The notes under the pieces were generated by a model. That model saw only the letters and a program-made list of their open reading frames with translations, was not told where the DNA came from and did no database searches. From Bacteroidota bacterium (GTDB lineage: Bacteria; Bacteroidota; Bacteroidia; Flavobacteriales; Flavobacteriaceae), in the NCBI GenBank assembly GCA_004356305.1, contig SMXJ01000092.1:1-12512 (forward strand): a DNA stretch of 12,512 nucleotides, in the 5' to 3' direction. The position numbers were made by a program, and so were the translations under genes. Shown here piece by piece: positions 6,242 through 12,512 of this stretch. Position 1 is the stretch's first letter, and each line of letters begins with the position of its first letter.

Positions 6242-7612
6242 ATGGTATCAATTATTATCTTAATTTTCGTTATCGGGTATTTAACAATTACCTTGGAACA
6301 TCCCTTAAAATTAGATAAAACTGTTCCCGCTTTAATTATGGCTGCCCTCATTTGGGCTGTTTTGGCAGTAGGATTCTACCAGGGTTGGTTCGATGTGATC
6401 GATACTCATGAACGGGTATTTAACTTTTTGGAAGGTGAGGAAGCACATCATGGTTTTGATAATACTTTACTTCATCACTTAGGTAAAACAGCCGAGATCC
6501 TTATATTTTTGATAGGGGCGATGACCATTGTTGAGATTATCGACCTGCACAGAGGGTTTGAAGTTTTAAAAGGGGCCGTACGTACTAAAAGCAAAAAGAA
6601 ACTACTTTGGATCATCGGGATCTTGGGCTTTGTCCTTTCGGCAATTATTGACAATCTTACGGCAACGATCGTTTTGGTAACCCTCTTGCGTAAGCTCATT
6701 CAGAATAAGAATGAGCGCCTTTGGTTTACGGCTATGATAGTGATCGCGGCCAATGCAGGAGGAGCCTGGTCACCCATCGGAGATGTGACTACCACCATGT
6801 TATGGATAGCTAATAAAGTATCGGCCATGGGCCTGATCAAGTTCGTGATTCTACCATCCATCGCTTGTTTTATAATTCCTTTCTATATCGCGGGTTTCCT
6901 TAAACCTTTCAGGGGTAATATTGAGGTGGATACTAAAGAAGATGTAGTAGCCGAAAAATTATTGAGCAGCAAGACCATGTTATTTTTAGGTTTGGGGATG
7001 ATCGTATCGGTTCCGATATTTAAGACTTTAACGCATCTTCCACCCTATATGGGGATGATGTTTGCCTTAGGTGTTGTGTGGTTAGTTTCAGAATACATCC
7101 ACCCCGAGGAAGATTTCAGCCAGGAACGCAGGCACTTATATTCGACTCATAAAGCATTATCCAGAATTGAGATCTCCAGTATTCTGTTTTTCCTCGGAAT
7201 TTTAATGGCAGTGGCCGGATTGGAAAGCCTGGTATATGGTGTAACCGAAAACGGTGATCCTGTGGGAACTCTTCGCTACTTGGCCGAAGTATTACAAAGC
7301 GCTATTCCCAATCAGGATATCGTCGTGATGCTACTGGGAGTTATTTCAGCAGTGATAGACAATGTACCTCTTGTAGCGGCATCTATAGGAATGTACGAAT
7401 CACCAATGGATTCGGCACTGTGGCATTTTATAGCCTACTCTGCCGGTACCGGAGGAAGTATGCTCATCATCGGTTCTGCAGCCGGAGTAGCTGCCATGGG
7501 AATGGAAAGAATAGACTTTATCTGGTATATGAGAAAAATTACTTGGCTCGCCTTATTAGGTTTTCTCGGAGGAGCTGCCGTTTTCTTGGTATTCAAATAT
7601 TATGTTTTCTAG
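6242..7612 (+). CDS. nhaD: Na+/H+ antiporter, NhaD type
   Basis: NhaD exchanges internal Na+ (or Li+) for external H+ across the inner membrane, supporting salt tolerance and pH control. The 456-residue protein is almost wholly hydrophobic with about 11-13 membrane segments, as usual for the family. The two inverted halves of the ion-transporter superfamily fold show in AIIDNLTAT (D137, N138) and SAVIDNVPL (D373, N374). NAGGAWSPIGDVTTT at 171-185 and SAGTGGSML at 400-408 follow each of them. These IDN and SPIGD segments match NhaD rather than NhaA, NhaB or NhaC. ATG at 6242 begins directly with a membrane segment, as expected. No other transporter gene is paired with it. The exbBD set follows 188 bp downstream on the same strand and could share its ion-gradient role, but co-transcription is not shown. 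Confidence 0.93.
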   Translation: MVSIIILIFVIGYLTITLEHPLKLDKTVPALIMAALIWAVLAVGFYQGWFDVIDTHERVFNFLEGEEAHHGFDNTLLHHLGKTAEILIFLIGAMTIVEIIDLHRGFEVLKGAVRTKSKKKLLWIIGILGFVLSAIIDNLTATIVLVTLLRKLIQNKNERLWFTAMIVIAANAGGAWSPIGDVTTTMLWIANKVSAMGLIKFVILPSIACFIIPFYIAGFLKPFRGNIEVDTKEDVVAEKLLSSKTMLFLGLGMIVSVPIFKTLTHLPPYMGMMFALGVVWLVSEYIHPEEDFSQERRHLYSTHKALSRIEISSILFFLGILMAVAGLESLVYGVTENGDPVGTLRYLAEVLQSAIPNQDIVVMLLGVISAVIDNVPLVAASIGMYESPMDSALWHFIAYSAGTGGSMLIIGSAAGVAAMGMERIDFIWYMRKITWLALLGFLGGAAVFLVFKYYVF

Positions 7613-7800
7613 AACTTCACAATTTCTAACGACTTAGTCCGTTAATTAAGATGACCGGAGAAAAAGATATTCAAATTCATAAAATAATTAAACAACTATA
7701 ATACCCTGTAATCTATAACTGCTCCACTACCGAAATCACTTCATAATTAGTAGTTGAAGCCTTGTTTTACGGTGTAGGAGGACGTAAATAACAAATTCAT
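7613..7800. other. 188-bp gap between nhaD and exbB
   Basis: It holds a small imperfect hairpin close to the nhaD stop (taacgac at 7627-7633, gtc-c-gtta at 7637-7644) without a T-run. A 16-codon reading frame (7651-7701) would encode MTGEKDIQIHKIIKQL. The 10-base direct repeat caaattcata occurs at 7672-7681 and 7792-7801, exactly 120 bp apart, the second overlapping the exbB start. A ggagg at 7777-7781 is 19 bp from the exbB ATG, too far for a normal Shine-Dalgarno. I see no clear promoter. Confidence 0.4.
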
Positions 7801-8505
7801 ATGTTAAACATCTTTTTTCAGGATGGGGCTGAGGAAGTTTTGGAAGGATTGGAAACCGAAGCTACCGAAAAGACCCTCTCCATTATGGAACTTCTTATGA
7901 AAGGCGGAGTAGGAGGCCAGATAATAATTGGGGTCCTTTTTGTTTTACTTTTCGTGGCCGTGTACATTTATTTTGAACGCCTTTTTGCTATTAAAGCAGC
8001 TTCAAAGATGGACAGTAATTTTATGAATCAAATTAAAGATCACGTTTCTACTGGCAATATCAAAGGCGCCAAATCACTATGCATTCAACAGGATAGCCCG
8101 GTATCAAGACTCACCGAAAAAGGAATTTCCCGAATTGGAAGTCCGTTGAATGATATCAACACCGCTATTGAAAATGCAGGCCGTTTAGAGGTGTACAAGC
8201 TCGAAAAGAACGTGAGTGTCCTTGCCACTATCGCAGGAGCCGGGCCTATGATTGGTTTCTTGGGGACAGTGATAGGGATGGTCCTGGCCTTTCACCAGTT
8301 GGCTAGCAGTAGCGGGCAAGCAGAAATGGGAAGCCTGGCCGAAGGAATTTACTTAGCGATGACCACAACGGTGGCCGGATTGATCGTAGGGATTATCGCA
8401 TATATAGGGTACAACCATTTGGTGGTAAAAACAGATAAAATAGTACATCAAATGGAAGCCACAGCGGTCGAGTTTTTAGACCTGTTAAACGAGCCTGCTC
8501 AATGA
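7801..8505 (+). CDS. exbB: MotA/TolQ/ExbB family proton-channel protein
   Basis: ExbB is the inner-membrane stator subunit that, with ExbD, harnesses the ion gradient to power TonB-dependent outer-membrane transport. At 234 residues it has family length. A short amphipathic N-terminus precedes a first membrane helix at about 40-58 (IIIGVLFVLLFVAVYIYFE). A cytoplasmic domain follows, then two helices: VLATIAGAGPMIGFLGTVIG at 140-159 and MTTTVAGLIVGIIAYIGY at 187-204, the conserved ion-path helices of MotA/TolQ/ExbB. The MLNIFFQ start is usual for flavobacterial members. The stop overlaps the exbD start by 4 bases (ATGA), indicating translational coupling. TolQ would be the alternative name, but the exbD and TonB-like neighbours favour ExbB. 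Confidence 0.93.
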   Translation: MLNIFFQDGAEEVLEGLETEATEKTLSIMELLMKGGVGGQIIIGVLFVLLFVAVYIYFERLFAIKAASKMDSNFMNQIKDHVSTGNIKGAKSLCIQQDSPVSRLTEKGISRIGSPLNDINTAIENAGRLEVYKLEKNVSVLATIAGAGPMIGFLGTVIGMVLAFHQLASSSGQAEMGSLAEGIYLAMTTTVAGLIVGIIAYIGYNHLVVKTDKIVHQMEATAVEFLDLLNEPAQ

Positions 8506-8894
8506 ACTTACGTGGAAGAAATAAAATAAGCCCGGAGTTCAGTATGAGTTCGATGACTGATATAGTTTTTCTGTTACTCGTCTTTTTCCTGCTTACCTCT
8601 CCGGCGATCACTCCGGATGCTTTGGATCTCATTTTACCCAAGGCGAAGGGGAAATCTACTAACCAGCATAATGCATCTGTGAGTATCACGAAAGATGGCG
8701 CGTATTACGTCAATAAAGAACGGGTGAGTGAATTCAACATAGCAAAAGAATTGAAAGCGGTATTGGATGGACAGGAAAATCCCACCATCATCATACGGGC
8801 AGAAGAAGGTGTCCCCATCGAAGATGCGGTTTTCGTAATGGACATCGCCAATAAAAATAACTATAAGGTGATATTAGCCGTTAGGCCGCATTAG
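8502..8894 (+). CDS. exbD: Biopolymer transporter ExbD/TolR family protein
   Basis: This is the partner of ExbB: one membrane helix, which places a conserved Asp in the ion path, and a periplasmic domain that contacts the TonB-like protein and peptidoglycan. The 130-residue protein starts MNLRGRNKISPEFSMSSMTD, with the essential Asp at D20 at the start of the helix DIVFLLLVFFLLTSP. The C-terminal domain reads VSITKDGAYYVNKERV and ends with the typical VMDIANKNNYKVILAV. Its ATG overlaps the exbB stop, so the two are one translational unit. The next gene, a TonB-like protein, is separated by 178 bp of structured DNA, so its expression may be adjusted separately. Confidence 0.93.
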   Translation: MNLRGRNKISPEFSMSSMTDIVFLLLVFFLLTSPAITPDALDLILPKAKGKSTNQHNASVSITKDGAYYVNKERVSEFNIAKELKAVLDGQENPTIIIRAEEGVPIEDAVFVMDIANKNNYKVILAVRPH

Positions 8895-8902
8895 TTTTAT
8901 TT

Positions 8903-9046
8903 GGGCAAGCCCCTCCTGCGCCAAAGGCTTTGGAGGGTCGGGCTTTCGGCAGTCGCTTCCTCCATAGTTCGTAACTAAGGAGGAGAGCTCCAACAAAGCC
9001 TCAATCCCTCTTGCAGTGGAAACAATAACAATTTACAATACCACTG
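8903..9046 (+). other. GC-rich structured spacer with three hairpins and alternative pairings
   Basis: The gap between exbD and the TonB-like gene (8895-9072) is unusually GC-rich: 58 of the 100 bases at 8901-9000 are G or C. Hairpin A pairs aagccc (8907-8912) with gggctt (8940-8945), with ctcc/ggag inside. Hairpin B pairs gcttcctcc (8955-8963) with ggaggagagc (8979-8988), with one wobble and one bulge, and stacks on tagtt/aacta (8965-8969, 8973-8977). Hairpin C pairs cagtgg (9014-9019) with ccactg (9041-9046). aaagcc (8995-9000) can also pair with ggcttt (8941-8946), enclosing B and excluding A. There is no T-run, so a plain terminator is unlikely. It could be an mRNA processing or attenuation element, or a dispersed intergenic repeat; it resembles GC-rich intergenic repeats I associate with flavobacterial genomes, but this is unverified. 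Confidence 0.5.
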
Positions 9047-9072
9047 GGAGATAATACCTTTAACCCATAACC

Positions 9073-9891
9073 TTGAGCCTGGTAGACACTAAACATAAAA
9101 AGAAAAGCATGACCATCACGGTAATTCTACACGTGATCATCCTTATTTTGTTATTCTTTTTTGGGCTTACCTACCTTGACCCCCCTCCCGAAAAGGGCAT
9201 TGCGGTGAACTTTGGAACTACAGACTATGGCAAAGGTGACATACAGCCAAGCGAGCTTGTCAAAACAGCCCCAAAGCAAGCCAGCCCGGAGCCCATTCCT
9301 GAAACCAAAAACGAGGTGAAAGAAGAAGTGGTCACTCAAGACAACGAAGAGGCCCCGGTGATCAAAAAAGAAGATAAGAAAGAAGAGGTTGTGGAAACAC
9401 CTAAGGAAGAACCCAGGAAAGTGATTCCGAAAAAAGTGGAACCCAAACCCGATAAATCTACTACAGACGCCCTTTCAAGTCTTATTAACGGTCCTAAGAA
9501 CAATGGCACTACCGGGGGCAGCGAAGGAGATGATGATAAGGCAGGTGACAAAGGAGACCCTGAAGGCGATCTTAATGCAAAAAGTTACTACGGCAATGGT
9601 ATAGGTCTGGATGGTGATGGGAATTATCGTTTAGGGGGTAGGAAGGCGCTTAACAAAGCCAAAGAAATTCAAAAATGCAATGAGGCAGGCAGGGTGGTAG
9701 TGAGCATTGAAGTGGACCGTAGCGGGAAGGTAATCAGCGCCCGACCCGGAGTGCGGGGGACAACCAATAATACAAGGTGTTTGTTGGATCCGGCGAAGAA
9801 ATCTGCTTTGGCCACTCGTTTTAATTCAGATGCTGATGCCCCGGCAAAACAGATCGGGAAAATTATCTACAACTTTACCCTTTCCAATTAA
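9073..9891 (+). CDS. TonB-like energy transducer
   Basis: This is the probable TonB-type partner of the ExbB/ExbD pair, linking the inner-membrane motor to outer-membrane receptors. The 272-residue protein has a short basic N-terminus (DTKHKKKS), one membrane helix at about 13-31 (ITVILHVIILILLFFFGL), the Bacteroidota-type YLDPPPEKGIAVNFGTTDYG just after it, a long Pro/Lys/Glu-rich periplasmic linker (about 60-130), a Gly/Asp-rich stretch (145-185), and a C-terminal domain with VVVSIEVDRSGKVISARPG. Two periplasmic Cys (C202, C236) flank that domain and could form a disulfide. TTG at 9073 is preferred because it restores the TKHxKKS N-terminus I know from flavobacterial homologues; the first in-frame ATG is at 9109, one base pair short of the helix. 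No good Shine-Dalgarno is visible. The degenerate C-terminal domain makes 'TonB-like' safer than tonB. Confidence 0.82.
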   Translation: MSLVDTKHKKKSMTITVILHVIILILLFFFGLTYLDPPPEKGIAVNFGTTDYGKGDIQPSELVKTAPKQASPEPIPETKNEVKEEVVTQDNEEAPVIKKEDKKEEVVETPKEEPRKVIPKKVEPKPDKSTTDALSSLINGPKNNGTTGGSEGDDDKAGDKGDPEGDLNAKSYYGNGIGLDGDGNYRLGGRKALNKAKEIQKCNEAGRVVVSIEVDRSGKVISARPGVRGTTNNTRCLLDPAKKSALATRFNSDADAPAKQIGKIIYNFTLSN

Positions 9892-9913
9892 TATCTTCGT
9901 TTTCATTTTTCAG

Positions 9914-9921
9914 TATCTTTA
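9914..9921 (+). promoter_or_regulatory. Possible -7 box before the propeller gene
   Basis: TATCTTTA differs from TAnnTTTG only in the last base and lies 17 bp before the ATG at 9939. A start of transcription about 5-7 bp downstream would give a leader of only about 10 nt. No clear -33 element is seen, so the gene might instead be read through from the TonB-like gene 47 bp upstream. Confidence 0.35.
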
Positions 9922-9938
9922 ACCAAAATTAGTTGGTT
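9921..9938. promoter_or_regulatory. Perfect dyad abutting a start codon
   Basis: aaccaa (9921-9926) and ttggtt (9933-9938) form a perfect 6-bp inverted repeat with a 6-nt centre, ending on the base before the ATG at 9939. It overlaps the end of the possible -7 box. It could be an operator, or an RNA hairpin covering the ribosome-binding region; there is no Shine-Dalgarno sequence here. Confidence 0.35.
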
Positions 9939-12461
9939 ATGAAAAGATTTTTCGTCCTGTCGTTGCTTGCACTAATGGTGTTTGCTTGTGAAAATCCTTC
10001 AACCCTGGTGCCACCCGAAGCTTCAGCTAAGGCGCAAGGTAAAATTTCAAAGATCAAACCTCAAGACACCCCACATGACTTTATGTTCATGCAGCGTGCG
10101 TATCCTTCCGGAGAAATTAGAACAGAAGCCTATGCCGAAGCTATTGCCTGGAAAAGAGAACAGTTACAACGCAGTTCAAGCAATATCTTGTGGGAATTCA
10201 TTGGACCAACGAATATAGGCGGTCGAATCACCGATATTGAAATACCTGTTGATCAGGCACAAACCTACTTCGTGGGTTCCGCTTCAGGTGGAATATTTAA
10301 AACCACAGATGCCGGGGCCAATTGGACACCTATTTTTGACGATCAGGAAATGTTGTCAATAGGAGATATTGAAATTTCAAAAAATGATACGGATATCCTT
10401 TGGGTGGGAACCGGGGAAGTAAATGCAGGAGGTGGCTCATTGGCCTATGATGGCGATGGGATCTACCGTAGCGGCGATGGTGGTATCACCTGGGAAACCA
10501 AAGGACTCCCGGATGTGGGAAGCATAGGAAAGATAGTGATCGACCCAAACGATGATAACACCCTGTTCGTGGGTGCCATGGGACCCCTTTTCAGGGATGA
10601 TACCAACAGAGGTGTCTATCGCTCGACCGATGGTGGGGATACCTGGGATCAGGTTTTGTTCGTAAGCCCGATAACGGGAGTTATAGATATGGCCATTCAC
10701 CCGAATAATGGGGATATCGTTTACGCTGCCAGCTGGGAGCGTATCCGGAGACCCGAAATGCGACTATATGGAGGTGCCACTTCCGGATTGCACCGTTCGT
10801 TGGACGGCGGTGATACCTGGAATGAAATGACAACGGGCTTACCGAGTAACCCTTCGGATAAAGGGCGGATTAGTATCGATATTTCGCTCTCCAATCCCAA
10901 TGTCTTGTATGCCCGCTATGCCGATGCCAATGGGAGCATTCAAGGGGTCTATAGGACAGCCAATGGAGGCGATACATGGACGGAGATGAACTCGAGTCAG
11001 TTGATCAATGTGGGATTTCACTGGTGGTTTCGTGGAATTTATGTAGACCCAACCGATGAAGATATTATATACAATGTAGATTTTGTGGTTCAAAAATCAA
11101 CGAATGGAGGAAATAGCTGGTCGAGCACGTTTCCAAACGTTCATGTGGACCAACATGCGATGGCGTTTAACGCAAGCGTTTCAGGAGAGGTACTGTTAGG
11201 CAACGATGGAGGTTTCTATAAAAGTACAAACAACGGATCTTCTTCGGTTAAAGATAACACCTTACCTATCACTCAGTTTTACCGTTTTTATGTGGATCCT
11301 CAAAATGGAGATAAGATCTATGGGGGTACACAAGATAACAACACCATACGCACCACCACAGGTGGCTTAAATGATTGGTCGGCTATTTTTGGTGGTGATG
11401 GATTTCAACCGTTGGTGGATGCGGACAATACCAATGTGATCTATGCCCTATCTCAAAATGGGAATTTGGGTAAATCTACAAACAATGGTTCGTCGTTTTC
11501 TTCGGCATTAAATGGAATTCCCGGAGCCGATAGAAATAATTGGAATACTCCCATAGCTTTTGATCCTAATGATTCTCAGGTTTTGTATTATGGAACGCAG
11601 AGACTATTTAAAACGACCAATGCCGCGGGAAACTGGACTGCGATCAGCCCCGATCTTACGAACGGTTCGGGAGGAGGTAACCTTACCTTTGGGACGATTA
11701 TTTCAATAAGTGTCTCACCTTTTGATAGTCAACGAATTTATGTGGGTACCGATGATGGAAATGTATGGGTTACACCCGATGGTGGCACCAATTGGAATAA
11801 TGTTTCCTCCGGGTTACCGGATAGATGGGTGACCAGTGTGTATGCCTCACCTATTGATACCGATGTTGTGTATATTACTTTGTCCGGCTATCGATATGGG
11901 GAAGACAGCGGTCATGTTTATATGAGCGAAAATGCCGGGACATCCTGGGTAGATATAGGAACTGGCTTGCCTGATATTCCCGTGAATGATATCATAATGG
12001 ATCGATTTGCCAACCTGTATCTTGCCACCGATATAGGCGTACTTGCTTCACTTGATGATGGGGCTACATGGGAAGTATTAGGTGATAATATGCCAGCGGT
12101 AGTGGTAACAGATATGCATATTCATGAGAGTGATGAATTATTGTATGCAGCGACCTATGGGCGTTCGGCATACAAGCTCGATCTTTCCAGTAATCCTTTG
12201 AGTACAGAAACTTCTGTTATTGCAGAAGATATTTCGGTCTATCCCAATCCGGCAACAGATCATGTAAATATTGTGCTGTCTGATTCCGCTGAAAATGTTT
12301 CGGTCGAATTGTATGATACTATGGGTAGAATAGTTATCGATAAGGTCACTTCCGAAGAAAATAGGATCAAGATCAATATTTCAGGAATTGCTTCAGGTGT
12401 TTACTACCTGAAAATTTATGTCGCGAAAAGAAGTGTGGTAAAAAAACTTATCATTAAATAA
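9939..12461 (+). CDS. Secreted Asp-box beta-propeller protein with T9SS sorting domain
   Basis: This is an 840-residue extracellular protein of unknown substrate. The N-terminus MKRFFVLSLLALMVFAC is a signal peptide ending in a lipobox-like VFAC (C17). About 12 Asp-box motifs (S/T-x-D/N-x-G-x-x-W) occur at roughly residues 121, 177, 228, 286, 339, 386, 428, 512, 558, 611, 662 and 703, plus a degenerate one near 471. Blades are about 41-58 residues long, as in sortilin/VPS10, sialidase-type (BNR) and xyloglucanase-type propellers. The C-terminal 80 residues form a T9SS type A sorting domain: SVYPNPATDHVNIVL at 766-780, ELYDTMGRIV at 790-799, and a SGVYYLKI end with basic KRSVVKKLIIK. T9SS exports such proteins across the outer membrane and removes the domain. 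ATG at 9939 is chosen over a TTG two codons earlier because it starts the signal peptide. No catalytic residues can be assigned. The gene lies 47 bp after the TonB-like gene on the same strand. Confidence 0.88.
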   Translation: MKRFFVLSLLALMVFACENPSTLVPPEASAKAQGKISKIKPQDTPHDFMFMQRAYPSGEIRTEAYAEAIAWKREQLQRSSSNILWEFIGPTNIGGRITDIEIPVDQAQTYFVGSASGGIFKTTDAGANWTPIFDDQEMLSIGDIEISKNDTDILWVGTGEVNAGGGSLAYDGDGIYRSGDGGITWETKGLPDVGSIGKIVIDPNDDNTLFVGAMGPLFRDDTNRGVYRSTDGGDTWDQVLFVSPITGVIDMAIHPNNGDIVYAASWERIRRPEMRLYGGATSGLHRSLDGGDTWNEMTTGLPSNPSDKGRISIDISLSNPNVLYARYADANGSIQGVYRTANGGDTWTEMNSSQLINVGFHWWFRGIYVDPTDEDIIYNVDFVVQKSTNGGNSWSSTFPNVHVDQHAMAFNASVSGEVLLGNDGGFYKSTNNGSSSVKDNTLPITQFYRFYVDPQNGDKIYGGTQDNNTIRTTTGGLNDWSAIFGGDGFQPLVDADNTNVIYALSQNGNLGKSTNNGSSFSSALNGIPGADRNNWNTPIAFDPNDSQVLYYGTQRLFKTTNAAGNWTAISPDLTNGSGGGNLTFGTIISISVSPFDSQRIYVGTDDGNVWVTPDGGTNWNNVSSGLPDRWVTSVYASPIDTDVVYITLSGYRYGEDSGHVYMSENAGTSWVDIGTGLPDIPVNDIIMDRFANLYLATDIGVLASLDDGATWEVLGDNMPAVVVTDMHIHESDELLYAATYGRSAYKLDLSSNPLSTETSVIAEDISVYPNPATDHVNIVLSDSAENVSVELYDTMGRIVIDKVTSEENRIKINISGIASGVYYLKIYVAKRSVVKKLIIK
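10299..12071 (+). repeat. Array of Asp-box propeller blades (protein-level repeats)
   Basis: The blade hairpins recur with little DNA identity, except that three of the first five are close: RSTDGGDTW (from 10620), RSLDGGDTW (from 10794) and RTANGGDTW (from 10953). Their shared GGDTW is encoded with different synonymous codons, so the similarity is old or held by selection, not a recent DNA duplication. Counting the degenerate blade near residue 471 and a closing LYAATYGRSAYKL blade near 735-747 that lacks an Asp box gives about 14, consistent with two seven-bladed propellers or one large sortilin-like ring. Confidence 0.7.
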
Positions 12462-12512
12462 TCTAAAATTACAGGCCATAAACTATCAAGAAACTTTGGA
12501 TTGGTTGTTCGC

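Noticed and set aside
10299..12071. Regularly spaced repeats that might suggest a CRISPR or tandem DNA array
   Set aside because: Repetition is at the protein level (Asp-boxes) with varying codons and variable spacing; there are no identical DNA repeats.
1..12512. Mobile element, integron, phage or defence system
   Set aside because: No transposase, integrase, terminal inverted repeats with target duplications, nuclease or toxin-antitoxin frames are visible; all large genes have housekeeping or envelope assignments.
12462..12512. Terminator or gene start after the propeller gene
   Set aside because: The last 51 bases show no hairpin with T-run, promoter box or coding start that I can support.

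Overview
The window looks like chromosomal DNA from a member of the Bacteroidota, most likely class Flavobacteriia. The evidence is a Porin_10-type outer-membrane porin, a type IX secretion (T9SS) C-terminal sorting domain, an ExbB/ExbD/TonB-like set with a lysine- and glutamate-rich TonB linker, TAnnTTTG-type -7 promoter boxes (TATCTTTGCA, TATATTTGCA), and weak or absent Shine-Dalgarno sequences. An NhaD-type Na+/H+ antiporter fits a marine or saline lifestyle. The genus cannot be named from the sequence alone.

Layout, left to right. (1) A putative porin, cut off by the left edge, ends at 1806. It is followed by nested inverted repeats and, 101 bp downstream, by a second copy of 20 bases from its own 3' end. 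(2) On the minus strand, a short-chain-type acyl-CoA dehydrogenase (1970-3115) converges on the porin and diverges from anmK. (3) anmK (3205-4269, plus) converges with a small DUF4242 protein (4334-4606, minus). (4) A Glu/Leu/Phe/Val-type amino-acid dehydrogenase (4862-6094) has a recognisable -7 box and tandem direct repeats upstream. (5) nhaD (6242-7612). (6) exbB and exbD overlap by 4 bases (7801-8505, 8502-8894). After a 178-bp structured, GC-rich spacer comes a TonB-like energy transducer (9073-9891). (7) A large secreted protein (9939-12461) carries about a dozen Asp-box propeller blades, a lipobox-like signal peptide and a T9SS sorting domain. The last 51 bp show nothing.

Most genes are ordinary envelope and central-metabolism functions. 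NhaD sets sodium/proton gradients. ExbB, ExbD and the TonB-like protein turn an ion gradient into work at the outer membrane. The porin and the propeller protein act at or beyond the outer membrane. AnmK salvages cell-wall amino sugar. The two dehydrogenases feed acyl-CoA and amino-acid carbon into metabolism.

I found no mobile element, CRISPR array, RNA gene of a known class or defence locus, and no convincing new multi-gene system. The best leads are the structured spacer between exbD and the TonB-like gene, with mutually exclusive pairings; the duplicated scrap of the porin 3' end; the conflicting lipoprotein and T9SS signals on the propeller protein; and a perfect dyad abutting its start codon.
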